DNA from: Corynebacterium sp.
GTDB lineage: Bacteria > Actinomycetota > Actinomycetes > Mycobacteriales > Mycobacteriaceae
Assembly: GCF_030530965.1 (NCBI RefSeq)
Contig: NZ_JAUMTY010000030.1
Coordinates: forward strand, 1 to 18,805
Direction: 5' to 3'
DNA: 18,805 nt
In this document: positions 7,666 to 13,858 of the stretch, piece after piece
Layout: every line of letters begins with the position of its first letter
Numbering within the stretch: the stretch's first letter is position 1
The notes under the pieces: generated by a model
The model's input: the letters and a program-made list of their open reading frames with translations, nothing else
The model's database searches: none
Told to the model about the DNA's origin: nothing
Program-made: the position numbers and the translations under genes

Positions 7666-8544
7666 GTGCGAAGTAGCTTCATGCCTCTGGACATTTCGGC
7701 ACAGGACGTCGAGCTGTCGACAAAAAAGGGCCCGGTGTACGGACCGCTAAGTTTCACTGTTCAACCGGGAGAAACGGTCGCGCTCGTCGCCGGCCAGTCC
7801 AACGGACTGTCGAGCCTGCTACTCACCCTGGTGGGCCGCATGAAGCCCTCGGGCGGAACAGTCACCGTGGGTGGGATCACCATTCCCCAACACATGCGGA
7901 AAGTCCAAAAGATCGCGACATTCGCTGGGTTCGAGAATCTGGATGATTTGGATCCCGCACTGACCATCGCGGAAACAGCCTACGAGCGGATCTCACTCGA
8001 ATCGCCGATCATTGCTCGTCGGCCCGGGTGGGAGGGCGAGCATATGACGTCATGCCTCCACGCAGCTTTTGGAACCGAGCCCCCGGGGCCCGACGTTCCC
8101 ATCGAAGACCTCACCGTGTTGGGGCAGGCACAAGCGAGGCTCTTCGTCGCTCTCGTCTGCCGCCCCTCTGTGATCAGTTATAACGATGTCGATTCCCTCC
8201 GCAATCCGAACGACCAGGCTGCGCTTTGGGAATCGCTGCAGCGTGCTTCTGCTCTAGGAATCACGATCGTCGCGAACACCGCCAACGTCGGCGCCATCCC
8301 TGACGGCGTACGACAGATCTTCGCCGAGCGCCCCGACAATCGGGATGAAAGCCGTGTTGTCGACGAGCCCGCCGACGAATCCGCAGATCAATCTGCAGAT
8401 GAACTCGCGAATGAGGAAACGCGCGTCGATATCCCCCGCTCCCCCACGGACCCTATAACCACGACCCGCCACCGCGCGGGCAGCACACCTGCTTATCAGC
8501 ACACCCATGCTCTCGCCGCCGAGGAGGCCAACCATGGCGAATAA
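7666..8544 (+). CDS. degenerate ABC-transporter ATPase-like protein paired with YhgE/Pip
   Basis: 292 residues from GTG 7666. The overall ABC nucleotide-binding fold is recognisable: GPVYGPLSFTVQPGETVALV, GRMKPSGGTVTVGG and ALTIAE follow the usual order. Every catalytic motif is altered. The Walker A region is GQSNGLSS (43-50), with Ser where the invariant Lys should be. The signature region is LTVLGQAQ (149-156) instead of LSGGQ. The Walker B region is VISYNDVDS (169-177), with Val in place of the catalytic Glu. The switch His is absent (ANTAN, 203-207), and the Q-loop Gln is not seen. An acidic, low-complexity tail (DEPADESADQSADE) ends the protein. It overlaps the YhgE gene by 11 nt, so the two are coupled. 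It is probably a regulatory or structural partner rather than an active ATPase, though this is inference. Confidence 0.85.
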   Translation: MRSSFMPLDISAQDVELSTKKGPVYGPLSFTVQPGETVALVAGQSNGLSSLLLTLVGRMKPSGGTVTVGGITIPQHMRKVQKIATFAGFENLDDLDPALTIAETAYERISLESPIIARRPGWEGEHMTSCLHAAFGTEPPGPDVPIEDLTVLGQAQARLFVALVCRPSVISYNDVDSLRNPNDQAALWESLQRASALGITIVANTANVGAIPDGVRQIFAERPDNRDESRVVDEPADESADQSADELANEETRVDIPRSPTDPITTTRHRAGSTPAYQHTHALAAEEANHGE

Positions 8545-10663
8545 CAAGCCCAACCACAGTAAAGACGCGGGTTCCTCGCCTGCTCGGCCGAAACGACGAG
8601 GCCTCACCGCGCGCGGGAAAGGCGCGTCCGCCTACCGCGAACGCATCATGCCGCGCATGTTGATCGGGCGGAACTCGGAAATCCACCGCCTGCGCATTTT
8701 CCCCGTCGCGCTCGCCATCCTGGCAACCATCCCGCTGCTCGTCGGCGCGTTCTTCCTCTGGGCCAACCAGAATCCGACGGAAAACCTCAGCGACATGAAG
8801 GTCGCCGTCGTCAATAATGACCGTCCGGCAGAAAAAGACGGACAACCGGTCAATGTTGGCCCGGAAATCATTCAGAATGTTAAGGCCAACCCCACCTTCG
8901 ATTGGCAATTCCCCTCGGAATCGGAGGCCAGGAAAGGCCTGGAGGACGGTAAGTACTTGGCGACCGTTGTAATTCCCCAGGATTTTTCCTCGTCCGTGGC
9001 GTCCATTGGTACCGAGAATCCGCACCAAGCTGTGCTGAACTTCGACTATAACGACGCGAACGGTAAGTCGGCTTCGGTCCTGTTGAAAGCCGCAGCTGAG
9101 CGCCTGCACTCGACGATTAATGAGTCGATCACCAACACAGCCAGCGCCAAGGTGTTCTCGTCGCTTAACGAAATCCACGAAGGAATGGGTAAGGCTGCCG
9201 ACGGTTCCGGCCAGTTGGCTAATGGTGCGAAGACCGCCAATAGCGGTGCGACCCAGCTGGATAATGGCGCCAGTAAGCTTCTCAACGGATCGTCGCAGTT
9301 GAAGGACGGCGCCGGGACGCTCACGTCGAAACTGGGTGAGGCCCACGCGGGTGCGAAGAAGCTGGATGATGGATCTGCGCAGCTCCAAGCCGGCGCGCAG
9401 CAGCTCACCGATAAGTTAGGTCTTGCCCACGAGAAATCGACGGAACTTGTGAGTGGTGCTCAGCAGGTTGCCGACGGTAACGCCAAACTGGCGCAGGGCA
9501 ATGCTCAACTGGCCGCTGGGCTCGATGAGATGAAAGGCAAGCTGGCCGCGATTGAGGGAATCCCCGGAATCAACCAGCTACCTCAGGTGCGTCAACTTCT
9601 CGACGGCGTTAATCAGGCCAATTCGGCTGCTCACCAGCTCGCCGACGGTGCTCAGAAGGCTTCCGATGGTTCCCGACGAGTGGCCGACGGCAGCACTCAG
9701 ATCAGCGGCGCGCTCCAGCAATTCCAGGATGGTAGCCAGACCATCGCTTCGAAGCTGGGTGAGGCTCACGCCGGTGCAGGGCAGCTCAGCAACGGTCTGA
9801 GCCGGTTGCAGGGCGGCGCGAGCCGGCTCCAGGACGGTGCAACCACGCTGAATAATGGTCAAAAAGATCTGAAGAACGGAACGACGCAGCTAGCCGGAGG
9901 AACCGGCAAGCTGTCAGAGGGTGCGGGCACGCTGCACGATAGCCTGGCATCCTCGCAGGATCGCGTACCAGCCTTTACGACGCAGATGGTCGCTCACAAC
10001 GCGGACACCATGGCGGGTCCGTCGGAACTGAACGAGAGCTGGGTACACAAGGTGTCCTCGATGGGCGAAGGCCTAGCCCCGTTCCTGGCTGGCTTCGGAA
10101 TTTTCTTGGGCGGATTGTTCGTGTGGCAGGTTGTTCGTCCACTCCCCCGACGGAACCTGGCTGCGTCGGTGTCCTCGCTGCGGTTGGCTATCCGAACCAC
10201 CACTCCAGCGCTGTTGATCAGCGTTTTGCAGGTCGCGCTGCTGGTTGGCATCAGCTGGTTCACGTTGGATATTCGCCCCCAAAACCTCCTCGCCTGGACG
10301 GCCCTCATGTTGCTGGGCGGATTCGGATTCTTGATCTTCCAGCAAGCGCTGATTATCTGGTTCGGTGAAGGAAAGGGGCAGTTGTTGGGCATCGTTGCCT
10401 TGGTGGTGCAGCTAGCGTCCGCGGGCGGGCTGTACCCCATCGAAACATCGCCCAAGTTCTTCCAGATACTCCACCCATTCATGCCATTTAGTTGGCTCAT
10501 CGAAGGGATGAGACAAGCCGGGGTCGGTGAATTGAACGCTCAATTCTGGAACTCCGCGCTCGTGCTGGCCTTCGTTGCGGTGCTCACCATGGTCTTCCTG
10601 GTCTGGGGAGTATCCCGCAAGCGGGTGTACACGATGTCTACCCTGCACCCGGCCGTGGTGTAA
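8534..10663 (+). CDS. YhgE/Pip family (ABC-2-like) membrane protein
   Basis: 709 residues. A basic cytoplasmic N-terminus leads to one membrane segment at about 54-76. A large extracytoplasmic part follows: first the conserved Pip-type domain (MKVAVVNNDRPA, LEDGKYLATVVIPQDFS), then residues about 216-472 with many L..G-type repeats (LANGAKT, LDNGASK, LKDGAGT, LQAGAQQ), likely an extended coiled or helical rod. About five membrane segments fill residues 512-693. YhgE/Pip proteins include the phage-infection protein of lactococci and resemble EsaA/YueB of type VII secretion; substrates are unknown in actinobacteria. The ATG at 8534 has GAGGAGG 6 nt upstream, inside the preceding gene. A strong terminator follows. 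Confidence 0.9.
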   Translation: MANNKPNHSKDAGSSPARPKRRGLTARGKGASAYRERIMPRMLIGRNSEIHRLRIFPVALAILATIPLLVGAFFLWANQNPTENLSDMKVAVVNNDRPAEKDGQPVNVGPEIIQNVKANPTFDWQFPSESEARKGLEDGKYLATVVIPQDFSSSVASIGTENPHQAVLNFDYNDANGKSASVLLKAAAERLHSTINESITNTASAKVFSSLNEIHEGMGKAADGSGQLANGAKTANSGATQLDNGASKLLNGSSQLKDGAGTLTSKLGEAHAGAKKLDDGSAQLQAGAQQLTDKLGLAHEKSTELVSGAQQVADGNAKLAQGNAQLAAGLDEMKGKLAAIEGIPGINQLPQVRQLLDGVNQANSAAHQLADGAQKASDGSRRVADGSTQISGALQQFQDGSQTIASKLGEAHAGAGQLSNGLSRLQGGASRLQDGATTLNNGQKDLKNGTTQLAGGTGKLSEGAGTLHDSLASSQDRVPAFTTQMVAHNADTMAGPSELNESWVHKVSSMGEGLAPFLAGFGIFLGGLFVWQVVRPLPRRNLAASVSSLRLAIRTTTPALLISVLQVALLVGISWFTLDIRPQNLLAWTALMLLGGFGFLIFQQALIIWFGEGKGQLLGIVALVVQLASAGGLYPIETSPKFFQILHPFMPFSWLIEGMRQAGVGELNAQFWNSALVLAFVAVLTMVFLVWGVSRKRVYTMSTLHPAVV
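9326..9354 (+). repeat. internal direct repeat, copy 1 (in YhgE/Pip)
   Basis: 29-bp segment encoding SKLGEAHAGA. It matches 9749-9777 at 26 of 29 positions by hand alignment, pointing to duplication of a larger block within the repeat rod. Confidence 0.6.
9749..9777 (+). repeat. internal direct repeat, copy 2 (in YhgE/Pip)
   Basis: Second copy of the 29-bp segment at 9326-9354, encoding the same ten residues SKLGEAHAGA, 423 bp (141 codons) downstream. Confidence 0.6.
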
Positions 10664-10706
10664 GGAGTTAGCGGGGCGAGGGACTAACTCTCAGCCCCAG
10701 CGCTGT

Positions 10707-10742
10707 AATCCTCCCAGTCCTGTTCGGATTGGGAGGATTTTT
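10707..10742 (+). terminator. intrinsic terminator of the pseudo-ATPase/YhgE operon
   Basis: Fourteen-pair stem (10707-10720 with 10726-10739, one G-U pair) around the loop TGTTC, ending in a TTTTT run at 10738-10742. The outer arms are AATCCTCCCA and TGGGAGGATT. It starts 43 nt after the YhgE stop and points rightward; the minus-strand direction has no T-run. Confidence 0.92.
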
Positions 10743-10789
10743 CTATGTTCATGCCGGGTTAAGTGGTCTCGACGGGCACCACGTCGGAC

Positions 10790-11326
10790 TTACTCCGCCC
10801 CGGGAAGCGGCCCCCATGACGCAGCCCCACCGTGATCTGCGTCGTCGCACGCCCGAGCAATAATGGCCCTGAACCGTGGTTTCATATCGGGCAATTCATT
10901 CACATCGCACCAGGCAACAGCTTGGGATTCGTCGTCGCCAATACCGACCTCGGGCGATTCGTCCCGAAGCGAGGCGCGAAACGCGGTGTCCACATAGGAC
11001 GTCACGTCGCCATTCGGATACGTCACCGGCCCGACCGCCTGGACATTCAAAAGAGATTCGATCTCGATGAGCGCCCGCGTTTCCTCTTGGGCTTCCCGAA
11101 CAGCCGCAACATGAGGGTGCTCACCTGGGTCAACGATGCCCGTCACAGGGGTCCATTGCCCATTATCGACGCGGCGGACCAGCAAGACTTCGCGCGCGCC
11201 GGGCGCGGGACCATCCGCAACGGGCTCGGAACCGTCGCGAAGAATGACGACGGTCACCCCGGGCAGCCACAAAGGGTCGTGGCCAATTTTGGAGCGAAGA
11301 TTAAGGATGAAGGGTGGTGTAGCCAT
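10790..11326 (-). CDS. NUDIX hydrolase with variant Nudix box
   Basis: 178 residues starting MATPPFILNLRSKIG. The fold is clear: WLPGVTVVIL, EVLLVRRVDNGQWTPVTGIV, then the Nudix box GIVDPGE, seven residues, REAQEETRA. The last part reads EETRA where the consensus has EEXGU, so the conserved Gly is Arg. The metal-binding glutamates of REXXEE are intact, so activity is likely. The substrate cannot be told. The start lies 4 nt after the SdpI-like gene stop, and no Shine-Dalgarno is seen, so it probably depends on read-through translation from that gene. An upstream extension of the frame to 11782 runs antisense-like through the membrane gene and was not used. Confidence 0.88.
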   Translation of the reverse strand: MATPPFILNLRSKIGHDPLWLPGVTVVILRDGSEPVADGPAPGAREVLLVRRVDNGQWTPVTGIVDPGEHPHVAAVREAQEETRALIEIESLLNVQAVGPVTYPNGDVTSYVDTAFRASLRDESPEVGIGDDESQAVAWCDVNELPDMKPRFRAIIARACDDADHGGAASWGPLPGAE

Positions 11327-11330
11327 CGGC

Positions 11331-11786
11331 TTAGGAATCCGCAGCTTGTGCGGCACGTCGAGCGGCATCGATATCGACGGCCACGGGCTTGCTGGGTTGT
11401 TGTGAGGCCTCCCCGCCACCGCAGGAGCAGGACGTATTGCTCTCTTCGGCTTGTTGTTGAGCATCAAGCACCGCGACAGTGTGCGCGCCCATCGCAGCAC
11501 CCACACCGATGAGCGCCACCGATGCAATGACAGCCACGGCAACCCACAGCCATGCCCATCCCGAAGCACCAAAAGCGACAACTCCCCCGAGCAGCAGGGC
11601 CAACGCACCGACCGTCCAGCTCGGCGCGGCGACTTTGTGCGCAAGTTCCCACATGGCGGGGTCACGTCGAACCTCGGGGACACGAATGCCCACCCAGCTG
11701 TTCCCGGGAAGTTTTCCTCCCCATGCGGCCAGGCCCACGCCACCCAGTGCAACAGCGAGAATAACCAGAATGATGCCGACAATCAT
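11331..11786 (-). CDS. SdpI family small membrane protein
   Basis: 151 residues with three membrane segments (about 2-22, 52-72 and 75-97). Between the first and second is NSWVGIRVPEVRRDPAMWELAHK, the typical SdpI-family stretch (shown here in full form over residues about 30-52; its core is WVGIRVPEVRRDPAMW). SdpI of Bacillus subtilis is an immunity and signalling protein for the SdpC toxin, but most family members in actinobacteria have no known role, and no toxin gene is seen here. The C-terminal tail has a Cys pair in SCSCGGGE. The start was chosen at the ATG that begins the first membrane segment; TACACT lies 6 nt upstream, suggesting a leaderless message. Confidence 0.8.
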   Translation of the reverse strand: MIVGIILVILAVALGGVGLAAWGGKLPGNSWVGIRVPEVRRDPAMWELAHKVAAPSWTVGALALLLGGVVAFGASGWAWLWVAVAVIASVALIGVGAAMGAHTVAVLDAQQQAEESNTSCSCGGGEASQQPSKPVAVDIDAARRAAQAADS

Positions 11787-11792
11787 GGTTCT

Positions 11793-11798
11793 AGTGTA
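11793..11798 (-). promoter_or_regulatory. putative -10 element (TACACT) for the SdpI-like/NUDIX pair
   Basis: TACACT on the minus strand is followed by AGAACC and the ATG at 11786. It lies in the short gap just after the SDR stop codon, so the SdpI-like and NUDIX genes may have their own promoter. The -35 is poor. Confidence 0.4.
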
Positions 11799-11809
11799 AG
11801 CCCGCCGCT

Positions 11810-12532
11810 TTACGCGATCACAGGCCGGACGCGGATCTCCTCCACGGTGCATTCGGGTGTGGCATCGATGGCTGTGCGCACCGCGGCCGCGATGGATTCC
11901 GGCTGCACATAAATGGCTCCGTCGTAATCCTCGGGCGCCATTCCCTTCTCTGCCTGGATTTCGCGTTGCATATCAGTATCGACGCGACCTGGGTGGACCG
12001 AGGTCACGCGCACTACACCGCGCTCTTCTTCGCGGAGTGCATCGGTAATAGCGCGCAGAGCAAACTTAGAGGCGCAGTACGGGGCGCTCCCGGGGCGGGA
12101 CCTGTGCCCGGAGCCGGAATTGATGGCCACAATGTCGCCGTGCGCGGCGCGTAGCTTCGGCAAGAGCTGTCGGATGAGGTCCACCTGTGCAATAACGTTG
12201 AGGTCAAGCACCCGAACCCAGTCTTCGCGGGAGACATCGGCAATCGCGCCACCGACCGATATCCCGGCGCTGAGAACAAGCACATCCAGCGCCGGTTCGG
12301 GGAAAGCTTCAAGAGCCTTGCCGACGGATGACGGGTCAGTGAGATCCGCAATGAATGGCTGCGCATCGGGGACGGTCTCTTGGGCCTTCTTGACGCTCTC
12401 TTCGCTGGTCCCGCCGATGTAGACGGTGTGCGTGGTGGCGAGGTCGTGGGCGATAGCTAGTCCGATACCGCGCGTCCCTCCCGTGATGAGGGCGACGGGG
12501 CGTTCGGAGGATGTGGTGGGCGGTGTGGGCAT
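11810..12532 (-). CDS. short-chain dehydrogenase/reductase (SDR)
   Basis: 240 residues from the ATG with GAGGAG 9 nt upstream. Classical SDR features: cofactor motif TGGTRGIG (17-24), LSAGI in place of the usual NNAG, catalytic Ser in NSGSG (about 139-141), and Tyr152/Lys156 in YCASK. VHPGRVDTDM follows as expected. Arg in TGGTRGIG is common in NADP(H)-using members. The substrate is unknown. About 23 nt separate it from the SdpI-like gene, and it could be co-transcribed with it. Confidence 0.9.
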   Translation of the reverse strand: MPTPPTTSSERPVALITGGTRGIGLAIAHDLATTHTVYIGGTSEESVKKAQETVPDAQPFIADLTDPSSVGKALEAFPEPALDVLVLSAGISVGGAIADVSREDWVRVLDLNVIAQVDLIRQLLPKLRAAHGDIVAINSGSGHRSRPGSAPYCASKFALRAITDALREEERGVVRVTSVHPGRVDTDMQREIQAEKGMAPEDYDGAIYVQPESIAAAVRTAIDATPECTVEEIRVRPVIA

Positions 12533-12575
12533 GGGGTGTGGCTCCTCAATGGTGTGCGGCCGCGAGGCCAGGCGT

Positions 12576-12593
12576 GCGGCCAAAATAGGCCGC
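12576..12593 (-). terminator. possible hairpin downstream of the 378-residue gene
   Basis: GCGGCC AAAATA GGCCGC, a perfect 6-bp G+C stem 11 nt after the stop of the unrecognised gene. There is no T-run, so it is a weak or factor-assisted terminator at best. Confidence 0.3.
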
Positions 12594-12604
12594 TGATCTG
12601 GGCT

Positions 12605-13741
12605 TTAGCTAGTGGTGATATCGACGCCACTCAGCCCGTGGAGGCGTTTGTCGGCGGATTTCTGCGATTGAGCTCCGTCGCCGATACAGGCGTCGAGAAG
12701 GTTGTCGATGGACAGATCTCGGGTGTCGGAATACAGCAATTGCTTCTTCGTGAAGCGATCAATCAACTGGTCAACATTGTCGTGGCCTGCGGCCGTCGCG
12801 GTCCCGCGAATAGCGTCGGCCCATTCTTCAGGATTAGCCACAACGAAAAGAAGATCATTCGCGTCATCGTCCAGCCGATCAAGAATGCTAATGATCACAG
12901 ACGCAGCTTTGCTTACCGACGGTGGTACGTCGCCCGAAGCGATCGCCTCTTTAATCCATTCCGGAATGACACCCCGCTGGAGGCTACGCCACGGATAGAG
13001 CTCGAGCCGGCCGATCTCACTGGATTGAGGCAGGTCATCTCCGGAAATATGCAGTACGCCGTCCGTGGTCATCCGGTTTCCTGGCCACTTGTCCATGAGT
13101 GCGTGGCGAAGCTCCCACGCTGGAATAAGCGGAAATTCATTGTCCCCCACGGAGAGATCCTCCCGGCCGGTCATCATCGCATTCTGCTGGTCATTGAGGT
13201 CCAGAATCTCTGCCAGCGCTTGCGCTGTGCGGGTCAGCGAATGGCCAAGCTGCTCCCCGCGTTGGCGTCGAACCAACGGCAAGGAATGGTCAATCTTTTG
13301 AAGAAGAGCGTCGAAGTACTTAATAGGTTCTTCGGCGGAACCCTGATGGCCTTCCGTATTTTTAACTTGGATTAACCCGTCAGCTAAGTATCCAGAAACC
13401 TTGTTTTTAAAGATTGCGTTATCGCCAAGAACCATGAGCTTGATGCGGTTCGAGGCAGGGCGGTCCACGATGTGCGGGAAGGTGCGGTTAATAATCCCGT
13501 CGTCGACCTCAGACAGAAGGCCGTAAAAAGGTTCATCCCCCAGATAAACGACGGAACCTTTCTTAATCGTTGCTTCTTTGTTGTGCTCGGAAAACCACTT
13601 TTGGTCAGCAGGGTGAACAACGTCGTCGATAGAAAAGGATTCAGTCTTTTTAGCGAAGATGTCGGATGCGGACAATGTCTCCGGCGAATACATCTCGCGG
13701 TAGAAATCGACGAAGTCAGAAAAAACAGTGGTGTTCGGCAT
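12605..13741 (-). CDS. unrecognised 378-residue protein
   Basis: 378 residues, soluble, with no signal peptide or membrane segment visible and no motif I recognise. It starts MPNTTVFSDFVDFYREMY and is rich in Asp/Glu and hydrophobic helices toward the C-terminus (DRLDDDANDLLFVVANPEEW). It has a strong ribosome-binding site, AAGGAG 5 nt before the ATG. Its base composition is AT-richer than its neighbours: 53 of 120 bases are G or C in 13561-13680 by hand count, unlike the GC-rich leuS beside it. That, and its position between conserved genes, suggests acquisition by transfer or a fast-evolving accessory gene. It is divergent from leuS. Confidence 0.75.
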   Translation of the reverse strand: MPNTTVFSDFVDFYREMYSPETLSASDIFAKKTESFSIDDVVHPADQKWFSEHNKEATIKKGSVVYLGDEPFYGLLSEVDDGIINRTFPHIVDRPASNRIKLMVLGDNAIFKNKVSGYLADGLIQVKNTEGHQGSAEEPIKYFDALLQKIDHSLPLVRRQRGEQLGHSLTRTAQALAEILDLNDQQNAMMTGREDLSVGDNEFPLIPAWELRHALMDKWPGNRMTTDGVLHISGDDLPQSSEIGRLELYPWRSLQRGVIPEWIKEAIASGDVPPSVSKAASVIISILDRLDDDANDLLFVVANPEEWADAIRGTATAAGHDNVDQLIDRFTKKQLLYSDTRDLSIDNLLDACIGDGAQSQKSADKRLHGLSGVDITTS

Positions 13742-13822
13742 ACATGCTCCTTGTTTTCGTCAGGATTCGTGTGTTCGAGACGAGCGGTTGATGACCGGGT
13801 TTGTCAGCGGTGACCGTTGTAG

Positions 13823-13850
13823 TTGCCCTCATCATGGGCCCAACTAGACT
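13823..13850 (+). promoter_or_regulatory. putative leuS promoter
   Basis: TTGCCC, 16 bp, TAGACT (13845-13850), then 8 nt to the ATG at 13859. There is no Shine-Dalgarno, so leuS is probably leaderless or nearly so. Confidence 0.5.
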
Positions 13851-13858
13851 ATGTGACC

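Noticed and set aside
8362..8412. Short acidic repeats (GACGAGCCCGCCGACGAA-like) at the pseudo-ATPase C-terminus as a tandem repeat array
   Set aside because: Repeat units are irregular and explained by an Asp/Glu/Ala-rich protein tail.
8453..9388. Minus-strand frame opposite YhgE
   Set aside because: Antisense shadow of the repetitive YhgE rod; no start signal or known domain.
10743..10789. Small inverted repeat (CGACG...CGTCG) as a terminator for the leftward NUDIX gene
   Set aside because: Stem of 5 bp without a T-run; too weak to call.
11327..11782. N-terminal extension of the second NUDIX protein
   Set aside because: It overlaps the SdpI-like gene in another frame on the same strand, and the NUDIX homology begins at 11326.
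12536..13375. Plus-strand frame opposite the 378-residue gene
   Set aside because: The minus-strand gene is longer, has a strong ribosome-binding site and better composition; the plus frame has no start signal.
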